A stretch of DNA of 64,000 nt from Staphylococcus gallinarum (GTDB lineage: Bacteria > Bacillota > Bacilli > Staphylococcales > Staphylococcaceae), in NCBI RefSeq assembly GCF_000875895.1, contig NZ_JXCF01000003.1, positions 1 to 64,000 on the forward strand. The letters run 5' to 3'. The notes beneath the pieces were generated by a model, which had not been told where the DNA came from, ran no database searches, and saw nothing but the letters and a program-made list of their open reading frames with translations. Position numbers and translations under genes: made by a program. Position 1 is the first letter of the stretch. The number at the start of each line of letters is the position of its first letter. Shown in pieces: positions 11,131-20,928 of this stretch.

Positions 11131-12189
11131 TTGAACGTGTTAAGACTCATTATTATCTTGTGCTACGTTATACTCGGTGCAAGTTTAGGTGTGTATCTCA
11201 TACCAGAAATCATTGTTGATGCAGGTTTGAGTAAATTCACACTACTCACTAACAACTATTTTAATGGTTTGTTAGGGATAGTTATATTCTTTTTAATATT
11301 TGGATGGTTTATTGGTAAAGCAACACTAGCTATGAAAGAGCTTGAACAGGCTATTATGCGTAGAAGTGCCATTGAAATTCTATTTGCAACAATCGGATTA
11401 ATTATCGGTTTATTAATTTCAGTAATGATTTCATTTATTTTCCAAATTATTGGAAATACAGTATTAAATCATTTTGTGCCTGTTATTGTGACAATTATTC
11501 TGGGTTATTTAGGATTTCAGTTTGGACTTAGAAAGCGTGATGAAATGCTATTGTTTTTACCGGAAAATATGGCGCGTTCAATGTCAATCAATGCACGCAA
11601 TGCTGTACCTAAAGTGATTGATACAAGTGCAATCATCGATGGTAGAATACTAGATATTATTGAATGTGGTTTTATTGATGGGGAAATCTTAATTCCTCAA
11701 GGTGTGATTAATGAGTTGCAAGTAATTGCAGACGCAAACGATAGTGTGAAAAGGGAAAAAGGACAACGTGGTTTAGATATTTTAAATAGTTTGTATGATA
11801 CTAAATATCCGACTCGAATCATTCACCCAACTAAATCTCATAGTGATATCGATGCTATGTTGATAAAGTTAGCACAACATTATAGAGCGCATATTATTAC
11901 GACAGATTTCAATTTAAATAAAGTATGTCATGTCCATGGGATTCAAGCATTAAATGTCAATGACTTATCAGAAGCGATAAAACCTTCTGTACATCAGGGA
12001 GATCAATTCAGTTTGTTGTTAACCAAGATGGGAAAAGAAGCTGGACAAGCTGTAGGTTATTTAGATGATGGTACGATGGTTGTTGTTGATAATGCTAAAA
12101 AACATGTTGGTGAACATATAAATATAGAAGTCATTAGTTTATTGCAAACTTCTTCTGGAAGAATTATCTTTGCAAAAAAACTGGCTTAA
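11131..12189 (+). CDS. Membrane PIN/TRAM-domain protein (YacL-like)
   Basis: 352 aa: four N-terminal membrane helices (about 1-140), a PIN nuclease-like domain (VIDTSAIIDGRI opening, with further acidic residues in SHSDIDAML and TTDFNLN), and a C-terminal TRAM domain (about 285-350). It belongs to the YacL family, whose role is unproven; PIN and TRAM together suggest RNA binding or cleavage at the membrane. The open frame extends upstream to 11044, but TTG 11131, behind GAGAGGAGAG, gives the family N-terminus. A GTG at 11137 is an alternative. Confidence 0.85.
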   Translation: MNVLRLIIILCYVILGASLGVYLIPEIIVDAGLSKFTLLTNNYFNGLLGIVIFFLIFGWFIGKATLAMKELEQAIMRRSAIEILFATIGLIIGLLISVMISFIFQIIGNTVLNHFVPVIVTIILGYLGFQFGLRKRDEMLLFLPENMARSMSINARNAVPKVIDTSAIIDGRILDIIECGFIDGEILIPQGVINELQVIADANDSVKREKGQRGLDILNSLYDTKYPTRIIHPTKSHSDIDAMLIKLAQHYRAHIITTDFNLNKVCHVHGIQALNVNDLSEAIKPSVHQGDQFSLLLTKMGKEAGQAVGYLDDGTMVVVDNAKKHVGEHINIEVISLLQTSSGRIIFAKKLA

Positions 12190-12197
12190 TTTTCTTG

Positions 12198-12254
12198 AAG
12201 GTTTGATGTGAAAGTGTAGCATAGGTTGTTACAATTTCACATCAAACCTTTTAT
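12198..12254 (+). terminator. Terminator after the PIN/TRAM gene
   Basis: A 16-bp inverted repeat, AAGGTTTGATGTGAAA with TTTCACATCAAACCTT, is followed by TTTTATT. Confidence 0.85.
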
Positions 12255-12614
12255 TGTTATTGTGTCCTATTATTGCTACTTGTAAGAGGAATTACAAGGG
12301 AATTTAAGCAGAGTGATACCATAATAACCTTGAAAGTGCTACAATAGATAGCGAAATTGTATTGTTATGTATCGTAGTAGCGTTGTGTTTCTAAATTAGA
12401 ACTTAGTATTAAGTGTATAGTGGCACTTTGAAATTCATCATGCTATGATAATTAAGCGAATGAATAAACAAATTGATAATGGTTGAACGTGTTGTAGAAG
12501 TAAATGTTACTAGTCTTCTGTTGCGTTTAACTATTTTTAATGTGTGTTCAGAATAAATTTTAGAATACAAGTGAGTATTAACAAATACTAAATTATTAAA
12601 CAGGAGTGAACATA
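12255..12614. other. Gene-free region upstream of gltX
   Basis: 360 bp without a credible gene. I searched for a T-box (TGGNACC) and found none. AT-rich stretches such as GCTATGATAATT (near 12440) could hold a -10 element, but I saw no well-spaced -35. The ribosome-binding site CAGGAG (12601-12606) belongs to gltX. Confidence 0.5.
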
Positions 12615-14069
12615 ATGAGTGATCGTGTAAGAGTCAGATATGCACCAAGTCCGACAGGTTATTTGCATATTGGTAATGCAAGAACTGCATTATTTAACTA
12701 TCTATTTGCTAAACATTATGATGGAGATTTTGTGATTCGAATTGAAGATACAGATAGTAAGCGTAACCTTACTGATGGTGAATCATCTCAATTTGAAAAT
12801 TTAAAATGGTTAGGTATTGAATGGGATGAGTCTATAGATAAAGACAAAGGATATGGGCCATATCGCCAATCTGAGCGTGCTGAAATTTACAATCCACTTA
12901 TTCAACAACTGTTAGATGAAGATAAGGCGTATAAATGTTACATGACGGAAGAAGAGTTAGAAGAAGAGCGTCAACAACAAATTGAACGTGGTGAAATGCC
13001 TCGTTACGGTGGTAAACATGCCCACTTAACTGAAGAAGAGCGCCAACAATTTGAAGCAGAAGGTCGTAAGCCATCAATTCGTTTCCGTGTACCAAAGGAC
13101 ACAACTTTCTCATTTGATGACATGGTTAAAGGTGAAATTTCATTTGATTCAAATAATATTGGAGATTGGGTTATCGTCAAAAAAGATGGCGTGCCAACAT
13201 ATAACTTTGCAGTTGCAGTAGACGACCACTATATGGAAATCTCTGACGTAATTCGTGGGGATGACCACATTTCAAATACACCAAAGCAATTGATGATTTA
13301 TGAAACATTCGGTTGGGAAGCACCACGTTTTGCACATATGTCATTAATTGTAAATGAAGAGCGCAAAAAATTAAGTAAGAGAGACGGTCAAATCTTACAA
13401 TTTATTGAGCAGTATCGTGATCTTGGATATTTACCAGAAGCGTTATTCAACTTTATTACATTATTAGGTTGGTCTCCAGAAGGTGAAGATGAAATTTATT
13501 CACCAGAAGAGTTTATTAAGATATTTGATGAAAAGCGTTTATCAAAATCTCCAGCATTTTTCGACAAACAGAAATTAGCATGGGTTAACAATCAATATAT
13601 GAAACAAAAGGATACTAATACAGTATTCGAACTTGCTCTACCTCATTTGATTAAAGCAGAATTACTTCCTGAAAATCCAAGTGAGTCAGAATTAGCTTGG
13701 GGACGTAAATTAGTTGCACTTTATCAAAAAGAAATGAGCTACGCAGGTGAAATTGTACCATTATCTGAACTGTTCTTCCGTGATGAACAAGTATTAGGTG
13801 CAGATGAGCAAGAAGTTATCGATGGTGAACAAGTTCCTGAATTAATGTCGCACTTATACAGTAAACTTGAGGCGCTTGAGCCATTTGAAGCAGCAGAAAT
13901 TAAACAAACAATCAAAGCTGTTCAAAAGGAAACAGGTATTAAAGGTAAGCAATTATTTATGCCAATCCGTGTTGCTGTTACTGGACAAATGCATGGACCT
14001 GAATTACCAAACACGATTGAAGTGCTAGGTAAAGACAAAGTGTTATCACGATTAAAGAAATACGTTTAA
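12615..14069 (+). CDS. gltX: Glutamyl-tRNA synthetase
   Basis: A 484-aa class I aminoacyl-tRNA synthetase. The HIGH motif is in [13 protein letters not shown] (about 10-22) and the KMSKS equivalent is KLSKRDG (about 252-258), with an anticodon-binding C-terminal half. As in other Firmicutes it probably also charges tRNA-Gln for GatCAB. The frame opens at GTG 12606, but that codon overlaps the ribosome-binding site, so ATG 12615 ([15 protein letters not shown]) is preferred. Confidence 0.97.
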   Translation: MSDRVRVRYAPSPTGYLHIGNARTALFNYLFAKHYDGDFVIRIEDTDSKRNLTDGESSQFENLKWLGIEWDESIDKDKGYGPYRQSERAEIYNPLIQQLLDEDKAYKCYMTEEELEEERQQQIERGEMPRYGGKHAHLTEEERQQFEAEGRKPSIRFRVPKDTTFSFDDMVKGEISFDSNNIGDWVIVKKDGVPTYNFAVAVDDHYMEISDVIRGDDHISNTPKQLMIYETFGWEAPRFAHMSLIVNEERKKLSKRDGQILQFIEQYRDLGYLPEALFNFITLLGWSPEGEDEIYSPEEFIKIFDEKRLSKSPAFFDKQKLAWVNNQYMKQKDTNTVFELALPHLIKAELLPENPSESELAWGRKLVALYQKEMSYAGEIVPLSELFFRDEQVLGADEQEVIDGEQVPELMSHLYSKLEALEPFEAAEIKQTIKAVQKETGIKGKQLFMPIRVAVTGQMHGPELPNTIEVLGKDKVLSRLKKYV

Positions 14070-14119
14070 GTCAAAGCATTTTTTAGCTGTGTAAACATCG
14101 TATAGTAGTAAAATTTTAC

Positions 14120-14148
14120 TTGAAAAATAACACTAAACGGCATATGAT
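14120..14148 (+). promoter_or_regulatory. Promoter of the cysE-cysS operon
   Basis: -35 TTGAAA (14120-14125), 17-bp spacer, -10 TATGAT (14143-14148). Transcription would start close to the 5' end of the T-box. Confidence 0.75.
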
Positions 14149-14159
14149 TAGAATTGAAT

Positions 14160-14392
14160 TAGCGAAGGATTAGTAGATAACCATCAATGTACAGAGAGTG
14201 TGCGGTTGCTGTGAGCACATCATTGTAATTATTGAATGCACCTTTGTGTTTAGAATTGAATTAGCATTGACGAGAATATAAGTAGTCTATAATTATTGTA
14301 GTATTTACACAATATAAGGCGTTAGCTTATAGAAAATGAGAGTGGAACCGTGCAAAAGCGCCTCTAACAAATGTGTTAGAGGTGCTTTTTTG
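14160..14392 (+). promoter_or_regulatory. Cysteine T-box riboswitch
   Basis: A T-box leader: Stem I begins near GCGAAGGATTAGTAGATAA, with AGAGAGTGTGCGG following. The specifier codon is TGC (Cys) at 14237-14239 in GAATGCACC. The T-box sequence TGGAACCGTG is at 14343-14352. The terminator stem CCTCTAACA/TGTTAGAGG with a T-run ends near 14391. It should allow cysE-cysS expression when tRNA-Cys is uncharged. Confidence 0.93.
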
Positions 14393-14409
14393 ATAGGGAG
14401 GTAGCAATC

Positions 14410-15060
14410 TTGTTTAAGATTTTGAAACGGATAAAAGATGATATAAATATGGTGTTTGAACAAGATCCAGCAGCACGTAGTACATTAGAAGTTGTTACTT
14501 CTTATGCGGGCATACATGCAGTTTGGAGTCATTTAATCGCACATGAATTATATAAAAGGAAAAAATTTGTTACAGCGAGATTGATTTCACAAGTAGCACG
14601 ATTTTTTACAGGGATAGAAATTCACCCAGGCGCACAAATAGGTAAACGATTATTTATCGACCACGGTATGGGGGTAGTCATTGGAGAGACTTGTCGTATT
14701 GGAGATAATGTTACTATATATCAAGGTGTGACATTAGGTGGTACGGGTAAAGAAAAAGGTAAGCGTCATCCAGACATTGGAGATAATGTATTAATTGCAG
14801 CTGGTGCTAAAGTGTTAGGTAATATCAAGATTGAATCTGACGTAAATATTGGTGCCAATTCAGTTGTGTTAGAATCTGTACCAAGCTATTCTACTGTAGT
14901 TGGTATACCAGGACATATTGTAAAGCAAGATGGTAAACGTATTGGTAAAACATTTGACCATAGAAATTTACCAGATCCAATTTACGAGCAATTAAAAGAA
15001 TTAGAGAAACAACTTGAGAAAACGAGAAATGGAGAGATACAAGATGATTACATTATATAA
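14410..15060 (+). CDS. cysE: Serine O-acetyltransferase
   Basis: CysE (216 aa) makes O-acetylserine from serine and acetyl-CoA, the first step of cysteine synthesis. It has an N-terminal helical region (1-60) and a left-handed beta helix of hexapeptide repeats from about residue 65, including the family signature [12 protein letters not shown] and GVTLGGTG. It starts at TTG behind GGGAGG, right after the T-box terminator. Its last 17 nt overlap cysS. Confidence 0.96.
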   Translation: MFKILKRIKDDINMVFEQDPAARSTLEVVTSYAGIHAVWSHLIAHELYKRKKFVTARLISQVARFFTGIEIHPGAQIGKRLFIDHGMGVVIGETCRIGDNVTIYQGVTLGGTGKEKGKRHPDIGDNVLIAAGAKVLGNIKIESDVNIGANSVVLESVPSYSTVVGIPGHIVKQDGKRIGKTFDHRNLPDPIYEQLKELEKQLEKTRNGEIQDDYII

Positions 15061-16444
15061 TACGCTCACACGTCAAAAAGAGACGTTTAAGCCTATTGAA
15101 CCAGGTAAGGTTAAAATGTATGTTTGTGGACCTACTGTCTATAACTATATTCACATTGGGAATGCAAGACCAGCTATCAATTATGATGTAGTAAGAAGAT
15201 ACTTTGAATATCAAGGGTATGAAGTGATATATGTCTCAAACTTCACTGATGTTGATGATAAGTTAATCAAACGTTCGCAAGAATTAAACGAACCAGTACC
15301 AGATATTGCTGACCGTTATATCAAAGCATTCCATGAAGATGTAGGGGCATTAAATGTTAAACAAGCCACTTCTAATCCACGTGTAATGAATCACATGGAC
15401 GATATTATTCAATTTATTAAAGAGTTAGTTGATGAAGGTTATGCATATGAAAGTGGAGGAGACGTTTACTTTAGAACAAGAAAGTTTGAAGGTTATGGTA
15501 AATTAAGTCATCAGTCATTAAATGATCTGAAAGTTGGCGCTCGTATTGAACAAGGTGAACAGAAAGAGGATGCCTTAGACTTTACGTTATGGAAGAAAGC
15601 GAAGCCAGGTGAAATCAGTTGGGATAGTCCGTTTGGTGAAGGAAGACCAGGATGGCATATTGAATGTTCAGTTATGGCTTATCACGAATTAGGTGCTACT
15701 ATTGATATTCATGCTGGCGGTAGTGATTTACAATTCCCACACCATGAGAATGAAATAGCACAATCAGAAGCACACAACCATGCCCCATTTGCAACATATT
15801 GGATGCATAATGGCTTTATAAATATTGATAATGAGAAAATGAGTAAATCATTAGGTAATTTCGTGTTAGTACATGACATCATCAAACAAATTGATCCTGA
15901 TGTGCTACGTTTCTTTATGATTAGTGTCCATTACAGAAGTCCAATTAATTATAATATGGAACTTGTAGAAGCAGCGAAAAGTGGTTTGGAACGTATCAGA
16001 AATAGCTATGAAGCTATAGTGGAAAGAGAAGCAATTGCAACAGATGTTATCGAGCAATCAGAATATAGCGAAGCAATCGATAAAGTGCTTGAACAATTTG
16101 AAACAGTTATGAATGATGATTTCAATACGGCTAATGCAATCACAGCATGGTATGATTTAGCAAAATTAGCAAACAAATATGTATTAGAAAACACTACTTC
16201 TAGCACTGTATTAAATCGTTTTAAAGAAGTATACCAAATATTTAGTGATGTATTAGGTGTACCACTTAAAGGAAAAGAATCAGATGTATTATTAGATGCT
16301 GACATAGAAGCATTGATTGAAGAGCGTAATACTGCGAGAAAAAATAAAGACTTTGCACGTGCAGATGAAATTCGTGATGAATTAAAAGCGCAAAATATCA
16401 TTTTAGAAGATACTGCACAAGGTGTGAGATTTAAGCGAGGCTAA
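15044..16444 (+). CDS. cysS: Cysteinyl-tRNA synthetase
   Basis: A 466-aa class I synthetase. The HIGH-type motif is in YIHIGNARP, the zinc site includes [17 protein letters not shown] and HHENE, and KMSKSLGN is at about 264-271. ATG 15044 (MITLYNTLT) behind GGAGAG is chosen; a TTG at 15014 would add ten residues foreign to the family. Sharing the Cys T-box with cysE couples cysteine supply to tRNA charging. Confidence 0.97.
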   Translation: MITLYNTLTRQKETFKPIEPGKVKMYVCGPTVYNYIHIGNARPAINYDVVRRYFEYQGYEVIYVSNFTDVDDKLIKRSQELNEPVPDIADRYIKAFHEDVGALNVKQATSNPRVMNHMDDIIQFIKELVDEGYAYESGGDVYFRTRKFEGYGKLSHQSLNDLKVGARIEQGEQKEDALDFTLWKKAKPGEISWDSPFGEGRPGWHIECSVMAYHELGATIDIHAGGSDLQFPHHENEIAQSEAHNHAPFATYWMHNGFINIDNEKMSKSLGNFVLVHDIIKQIDPDVLRFFMISVHYRSPINYNMELVEAAKSGLERIRNSYEAIVEREAIATDVIEQSEYSEAIDKVLEQFETVMNDDFNTANAITAWYDLAKLANKYVLENTTSSTVLNRFKEVYQIFSDVLGVPLKGKESDVLLDADIEALIEERNTARKNKDFARADEIRDELKAQNIILEDTAQGVRFKRG

Positions 16445-16445
16445 C

Positions 16446-16835
16446 ATGGATAATAAATTATTAAATCCACTTACACTAGCATATATGGGTGACGCAGTGT
16501 TAGATCAGCATGTAAGAGAGTATATTGTATTGAAACTTAAAGCTAAACCCAATCGTTTACACCAAGAAGCAAAACGTTATGTTTCTGCTAAAAGTCAGGC
16601 GCAAACATTAGAACAACTGACTGAAGCTGACTGGTTTACTGACGTAGAACTTGATGTTGTGCGCAGAGGTAGAAATGCTAAAAGTTATACCAAGGCTAAA
16701 AATACAGATATTCAAACATATAGAAAAAGTTCAGGTCTAGAAGCGGTCATTGGTTATTTGTATTTGGAAAAGGAACACGATAGATTACAAGCATTGTTGC
16801 AATATATTGTTCAATGTGTAGATGAAAGGAAGTGA
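16446..16835 (+). CDS. mrnC: Mini-ribonuclease III
   Basis: A 129-aa RNase III catalytic domain without a dsRNA-binding domain. [16 protein letters not shown] holds the first catalytic acid and the second acidic motif is [10 protein letters not shown]. It matures 23S rRNA in Firmicutes. It begins one base after the cysS stop codon and is followed by the 23S methyltransferase gene rlmB. Confidence 0.93.
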   Translation: MDNKLLNPLTLAYMGDAVLDQHVREYIVLKLKAKPNRLHQEAKRYVSAKSQAQTLEQLTEADWFTDVELDVVRRGRNAKSYTKAKNTDIQTYRKSSGLEAVIGYLYLEKEHDRLQALLQYIVQCVDERK

Positions 16836-16839
16836 TACT

Positions 16840-17589
16840 GTGGAAGATATCGTAATAGTAGGACGCCATGCGGTAAAGGAAGCAATCGTATCTGGTCATA
16901 CAATTAATAAAATATTAATACAAGATACGATTAAAAAAGGACAAATAAATGAAATTTTAAAACAAGCGAATAATAAGAAAATCATTGTCCAAAGTGTACC
17001 GAAGTCTAAAATTGACAACTTATCTGATGCACCTCACCAAGGTGTAGCAGCTTATATTGCACCGTACGAGTATGCTGATTTTGATGCATTTTTATCAGAA
17101 CAAAAGAACAAAGAAACATTATCTACAGTATTAATATTGGATGGTTTAGAAGATCCGCACAACTTAGGGTCTATTTTAAGAACGGCTGATGCCTCAGGTG
17201 TCGACGGTGTGATTATACCTAAAAGGCGTTCGGTAGCGTTAACTCAAACGGTAGCAAAGGCGTCAACAGGTGCCATTCAACATGTCCCGGTCATGAGGGT
17301 GACAAATTTAGCGCAGACGATTGAAACATTGAAGGAAAATGGTTATTGGGTCGTTGGTACAGAAGCGGAGAATGCTACAGATTATAGAGAGATGGATGCG
17401 GCAATGCCTTTAGCTATTGTGATTGGTAGTGAAGGACAAGGAATGAGTCGACTTGTAAAAGATAAATGCGATTTTTATATTAAAATTCCAATGGTAGGTC
17501 ACGTCAATAGTTTGAATGCCTCAGTAGCCGCTAGCTTAATGATGTATGAGGTATATCGTAAGCGAAATCAGATTGGAGATCAGACATGA
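16840..17589 (+). CDS. rlmB: 23S rRNA 2'-O-methyltransferase RlmB/TrmH family
   Basis: A 249-aa SpoU/TrmH methyltransferase with an N-terminal substrate-binding domain (1-80) and a SPOUT knot domain. Motif 1 is [17 protein letters not shown], motif 2 [10 protein letters not shown], and motif 3 [16 protein letters not shown]. From homology it 2'-O-methylates a guanosine of 23S rRNA. GTG 16840 yields the family start [12 protein letters not shown]. The frame opening at 16822 lies inside mrnC and covers the AAAGGAAGTG ribosome-binding site. Confidence 0.93.
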   Translation: MEDIVIVGRHAVKEAIVSGHTINKILIQDTIKKGQINEILKQANNKKIIVQSVPKSKIDNLSDAPHQGVAAYIAPYEYADFDAFLSEQKNKETLSTVLILDGLEDPHNLGSILRTADASGVDGVIIPKRRSVALTQTVAKASTGAIQHVPVMRVTNLAQTIETLKENGYWVVGTEAENATDYREMDAAMPLAIVIGSEGQGMSRLVKDKCDFYIKIPMVGHVNSLNASVAASLMMYEVYRKRNQIGDQT

Positions 17590-18113
17590 AGGATCGCTAC
17601 TTGATTGTCGATGGTTACAATATGATTGGGCAGTCTCAAGAACTTAGCCGATTATCGAAAGAAAATTTAGAAGAAGCGCGAGAACAGTTGTTAACTGCAA
17701 TTGCTAATTATAATGCGGTGATTGCTGACGAAGTAGTATGTGTCTTTGATGCTTATGAACAAGCAGGTGCACATTCTGAATATATGTATCATGGGGTTAA
17801 AGTGATTTTTACGAAGGAAAAGGAAACCGCAGATAGTTATATTGAGCGATATGTGTATGATTTATATGATAAACACACACGTCATATCACTGTTGTAACC
17901 AGTGATATGAGCGAACAACACGCTATATTTGGTACTGGTGCATACCGAATTTCTTCAAGAGAAATGTGGCGAGATTTAAAGGAAAACGAAATCACTGTCT
18001 CGAAGGAACTTGAAGGGTTCAATGAGCAAAAGCCACGAACTCGAATTGAACTTTCAAATGAAATATTAGAAGAATTTGAAAAACTAAGACGAGGCAATGA
18101 TAATAAAGAATAA
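17586..18113 (+). CDS. rae1: NYN-domain ribosome-associated endoribonuclease (Rae1/YacP)
   Basis: A 175-aa NYN (PIN-like) nuclease. The opening [11 protein letters not shown] carries the first catalytic Asp, and further acidic residues are in [15 protein letters not shown] and VVTSDMSE. The B. subtilis homologue Rae1 (YacP) cleaves mRNA in the ribosomal A site. The start codon overlaps the rlmB stop (ATGA). Confidence 0.88.
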   Translation: MKDRYLIVDGYNMIGQSQELSRLSKENLEEAREQLLTAIANYNAVIADEVVCVFDAYEQAGAHSEYMYHGVKVIFTKEKETADSYIERYVYDLYDKHTRHITVVTSDMSEQHAIFGTGAYRISSREMWRDLKENEITVSKELEGFNEQKPRTRIELSNEILEEFEKLRRGNDNKE

Positions 18114-18187
18114 TATGGCAAGTTGCTTTTTATTATTTGTCCGCTGTATCCTATGCTTAATCATTTAAGTTAAGAAAGGATACATGA

Positions 18188-18754
18188 ATGCAAGAGAACA
18201 CCAATGTTAATAAGTATGTACAATACGAAAATGTTAATTTAACTATCCATTCGGTGAATTGTATTTTGGAACAAACGAGAACGCATATTATTCAAAGAGT
18301 AAATCATTTTTCTATTCATCCAAACGATCGTGAAGATATATGCCAGGAAATACTTTTGAAAGTATTCCTTGCCCTGAATTGCTTTGATTTTGAACGTAAT
18401 ATACCACTAGAGCACTATATTAATCGTATAATAAAGCATGCTAAATGTGACTATATCCGAGACAAAGTGAAACGATTGAAACGACAAGAATCTCTTGTTC
18501 AAGAACACATCGTGAAGTATGGTACGCCCATAGCAAGTTCTAAACTAGAGTTGGATTTAATAACTAAAGATAGTATATGCATGCTACACAAACGTTTAGC
18601 TGATTGTACAACGCTAGAACGAAAAATTATGCAACTTGCATTTCGAGACCATAAGCCTAAAGAAATTGCTCACATTTTAAATATTGAAGTTAAAGTAGTT
18701 TACAATGCAATTCAACGTTGTAAAATGAAACTCAAGCCATATTTACAAGTTTGA
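18188..18754 (+). CDS. sigH: Alternative sigma factor SigH
   Basis: A 188-aa sigma-70 family protein at the conserved sigH position, before rpmG-secE-nusG. Region 2 is DREDICQEILLKVFLALNCF (about 48-67) and region 4 is LERKIMQLAFRDHKPKEIA with the following helix. In S. aureus SigH controls competence genes and prophage integrase expression and is normally silent. It is preceded by AAAGGA. Staphylococcal SigH is fast-evolving, so position is the main support. Confidence 0.85.
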   Translation: MQENTNVNKYVQYENVNLTIHSVNCILEQTRTHIIQRVNHFSIHPNDREDICQEILLKVFLALNCFDFERNIPLEHYINRIIKHAKCDYIRDKVKRLKRQESLVQEHIVKYGTPIASSKLELDLITKDSICMLHKRLADCTTLERKIMQLAFRDHKPKEIAHILNIEVKVVYNAIQRCKMKLKPYLQV

Positions 18755-18826
18755 ATTTGCAAATATGTATCTATTTTAAAGGTGAAAATAGGCAATGAGT
18801 ATGTGCTTGACCTATTGTGATGACAA

Positions 18827-18856
18827 TTGACAATTGACTTGTATGTTATGTATAGT
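18827..18856 (+). promoter_or_regulatory. Promoter upstream of rpmG-secE-nusG
   Basis: TTGACA (18827-18832), an 18-bp spacer and TATAGT (18851-18856), 32 bp ahead of the L33 start. An overlapping alternative is TTGACT (18834-18839), 16 bp, TAGATT (18856-18861). Confidence 0.6.
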
Positions 18857-18888
18857 AGATTGGTATTATAATGAGTTGGGTGAGTAAA

Positions 18889-19032
18889 ATGAAAAAAGTA
18901 CCACTAAGTTGTGAAGTTTGTGGAAACAGAAATTATAATGTTCCAAAGCAGAGTAATCTTACATCTAGATTGGAATTGAAAAAGTATTGTCCAAGGTGTA
19001 ATGCACATACCTTGCATAAGGAATCAAAGTAA
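18889..19032 (+). CDS. rpmG: Ribosomal protein L33 (zinc-binding type)
   Basis: A 47-aa protein, [18 protein letters not shown] then lysine-rich, ending HTLHKESK. Two CxxC pairs (CEVC and CPRC) mark the zinc-binding bL33 paralogue. The position just before secE is the usual site of this copy in staphylococci. The upstream sequence GGTGAGTAAA is a modest ribosome-binding site. Confidence 0.93.
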   Translation: MKKVPLSCEVCGNRNYNVPKQSNLTSRLELKKYCPRCNAHTLHKESK

Positions 19033-19160
19033 AGTTAGCAATGTGATGAAAGTTAATCGAGTGAATAAATACCGACTAAGATAAGGTGTTATGTTTGCTT
19101 GGTTTTGTAGTAAGGAAATAAGCAAATAAGGAATAAAGAAATCACACGGAGGTCTTATAA

Positions 19161-19340
19161 ATGGCTAAAAAAGAAAATTTCTTCCAAGGCGTTAAGTCAG
19201 AAATGGAAAAGACAAGTTGGCCAACCAAAGAAGAATTGTTTAAGTACACAGTCATTGTTGTAGCTACAGTAGTATTTTTCTTAGTGTTCTTCTATGCCTT
19301 AGACTTAGGAATTGGTAAAATTATAGAGTTAATCAAATAG
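19161..19340 (+). CDS. secE: Preprotein translocase subunit SecE
   Basis: A 59-aa single-span SecE. The amphipathic segment [12 protein letters not shown] carries the conserved WP motif, and one transmembrane helix ([20 protein letters not shown], about 30-50) follows. It clamps SecY in the membrane. GGAGGTC precedes the ATG. nusG starts 14 nt after its stop codon. Confidence 0.95.
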   Translation: MAKKENFFQGVKSEMEKTSWPTKEELFKYTVIVVATVVFFLVFFYALDLGIGKIIELIK

Positions 19341-19354
19341 ATAGGAGTGACGAC

Positions 19355-19903
19355 ATGTCTGAAGAAGTTGGCGCAAAGCGTTGGTATGCTGTGCATACTT
19401 ATTCTGGGTATGAAAATAAAGTTAAGCAAAATTTAGAAAAACGTGTTGAATCTATGAATATGACAGAGCAAATATTCAGAGTTGTGATACCGGAAGAAGA
19501 AGAAACACAAGTAAAAGAAGGTAAAGCAAAAACACTTACTAAAAAAACATTCCCTGGTTATGTATTAGTCGAACTTGTTATGACTGATGAATCATGGTAT
19601 ATCGTTAGAAATACGCCAGGTGTTACTGGCTTTGTCGGTTCGGCAGGTGCTGGTTCTAAGCCAAACCCACTGTTACCAGAGGAAGCGCGTTTTATCTTAA
19701 AACAAATGGGCATGAAAGAAAAAACTGTTGATGTACAAATTGATTTAGGTGAACAAGTGAGAATTAAATCAGGACCATTTGCGAACCAAGTCGGTGAAGT
19801 TCAAGAAATTGAAGTTGAAAAGTATAAATTAACAGTACTTGTAGACATGTTCGGTAGAGAAACACCAGTAGAAGTTGAATTTGATCAAATAGAAAAGCTA
19901 TAA
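19355..19903 (+). CDS. nusG: Transcription antitermination factor NusG
   Basis: A 182-aa NusG: an NGN domain (about 8-125, opening RWYAVHTYSGYENKV) that binds the RNA-polymerase clamp, and a C-terminal KOW domain (SGPFANQVGEVQEIE) that contacts S10 or Rho. It starts at ATG behind TAGGAGTG. A 63-bp tandem repeat begins eight bases after its stop codon. Confidence 0.96.
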   Translation: MSEEVGAKRWYAVHTYSGYENKVKQNLEKRVESMNMTEQIFRVVIPEEEETQVKEGKAKTLTKKTFPGYVLVELVMTDESWYIVRNTPGVTGFVGSAGAGSKPNPLLPEEARFILKQMGMKEKTVDVQIDLGEQVRIKSGPFANQVGEVQEIEVEKYKLTVLVDMFGRETPVEVEFDQIEKL

Positions 19904-19910
19904 AATAGTT

Positions 19911-20162
19911 AAGGTAGAAAAAGGAATACAAGAGCAAGCTCATGCATAAGAACACCTAAGCCATAAAATGTCTAAGGTAGAAGAAGGAATACAAGAGTAA
20001 ACTCTTGCATAAGAACACCTAAGACATAAAATGTCTAAGGTAGAAGAAGGAATACAAGAGCAAGCTCTTGCATAAGAACACCTAAGCCATAAAATGTCTA
20101 AGGTAGGAGAAGGAATACAAGAGTAAACTCATGCATAAGAACACCTAAGACATAAAATGTCT
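19911..20162 (+). repeat. Four-copy 63-bp tandem repeat in the nusG-rplK gap
   Basis: Four exact-length 63-bp units: 19911-19973, 19974-20036, 20037-20099, 20100-20162, each opening AAGGTAG or AAGGTAGG. Copies 1 and 3 share GAGCAAGCTC and AAGCCAT; copies 2 and 4 share GAGTAAACTC and AAGACAT. The array therefore looks like a duplicated 126-bp dimer. Each unit carries an inner inverted repeat (CAAGAGC with GCTCTTG, or CAAGAGT with ACTCTTG). A second inverted repeat, CACCTAAGACAT with ATGTCTAAGGT, spans each unit boundary. Confidence 0.95.
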
Positions 20163-20177
20163 AAGGTGTTCTAAAAA
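20147..20177 (+). terminator. Possible terminator-like hairpin ending the repeat array
   Basis: The last repeat boundary extends into a 16-bp stem, AGAACACCTAAGACAT with ATGTCTAAGGTGTTCT (one mismatch, loop AA(A)). No T-run follows, so intrinsic termination is uncertain. An mRNA-stabilising or processing role for the nusG 3' end is as likely. Confidence 0.45.
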
Positions 20178-20184
20178 TTAACTA

Positions 20185-20214
20185 TTGATTTAATATATAG
20201 TTTGATGTTATAAT
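20185..20214 (+). promoter_or_regulatory. rplK promoter
   Basis: -35 TTGATT (20185-20190), 18-bp spacer, -10 TATAAT (20209-20214). It lies directly downstream of the tandem repeat and about 105 bp ahead of rplK. Confidence 0.75.
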
Positions 20215-20220
20215 ACTGTG

Positions 20221-20312
20221 GTCGCGCTTTTAGAGCGTTCATTTCGTCACGAAATGTAGAAGAGTGGGAGGGCAAAACTTAGTCCTGTGACCACATCACG
20301 ATATCAAGGAGG
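20221..20312 (+). promoter_or_regulatory. Candidate L1-responsive leader of rplK
   Basis: The untranslated leader contains GTGGGAGGG (20264-20272) and, 17 bp later, ACCAC (20290-20294). The same GTGGGAGG...ACCAC pair recurs just ahead of rplA. L1 is known to repress its own L11-L1 operon by binding the mRNA leader, so this is a plausible site. The assignment is inference from the repeated motif. Confidence 0.45.
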
Positions 20313-20320
20313 TGCACATC

Positions 20321-20743
20321 GTGGCTAAAAAAGTAGAAAAAGTAGTTAAATTACAAATTCCTGCAGGTAAAGCAAATCCAGCACCACCAGTTGGTCCGGC
20401 ATTAGGTCAAGCAGGTGTGAACATTATGGGATTCTGTAAGGAATTCAACGCACGTACGCAAGAGGATGCAGGTTTAATCATCCCAGTTGAAATCAGTGTA
20501 TATGAAGATCGTTCATTTACATTCGTAACTAAAACACCACCAGCTCCAGTATTACTTAAAAAAGCAGCTGGTATTGAAAAAGGTTCTGGCGAACCAAACA
20601 AAAACAAAGTTGCTACAGTAACTAAAGATCAAGTACGTGAAATTGCTAACTCAAAAATGCAAGATTTAAATGCTGCTGACGAAGAAGCAGCTATGCGTAT
20701 TATCGAAGGTACTGCACGCAGCATGGGTATCACAGTTCAATAA
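20321..20743 (+). CDS. rplK: Ribosomal protein L11
   Basis: A 140-aa L11 (uL11) of the GTPase-associated centre. The N-terminal domain has [19 protein letters not shown] and the RNA-binding C-terminal domain has GTARSMGI. The frame opens at GTG 20312, but AAGGAGG (20306-20312) overlaps it. GTG 20321 ([12 protein letters not shown]) is the supported start. Confidence 0.97.
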   Translation: MAKKVEKVVKLQIPAGKANPAPPVGPALGQAGVNIMGFCKEFNARTQEDAGLIIPVEISVYEDRSFTFVTKTPPAPVLLKKAAGIEKGSGEPNKNKVATVTKDQVREIANSKMQDLNAADEEAAMRIIEGTARSMGITVQ

Positions 20744-20928
20744 TTAAAGTAATGATTTATAGATAGACGTATAGAAGCAGATGACAGATAATGACAAACA
20801 TGATGACAGCGTTCAATATTGTCGTAATATGAGGTGAAATGTCATTTATTATGGAAGCAATTCCTACGATAAAATAACACTTTTAAACCTCACTGTTATC
20901 TGCTCTTAACTTGCAAAAGCAAGTAAAC

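Noticed and set aside
12255-12614. T-box controlling gltX
   Set aside because: No TGGNACC element or Stem I hallmarks seen.
16006-16401. 131-codon minus-strand frame opposite cysS
   Set aside because: It is a shadow of the cysS reading frame: low-complexity Ser/Asn-rich product, no ribosome-binding site, opposite a strongly conserved gene.
19911-20162. CRISPR-like array
   Set aside because: The repeats are contiguous 63-bp units with no unique spacers, and no cas genes are near.
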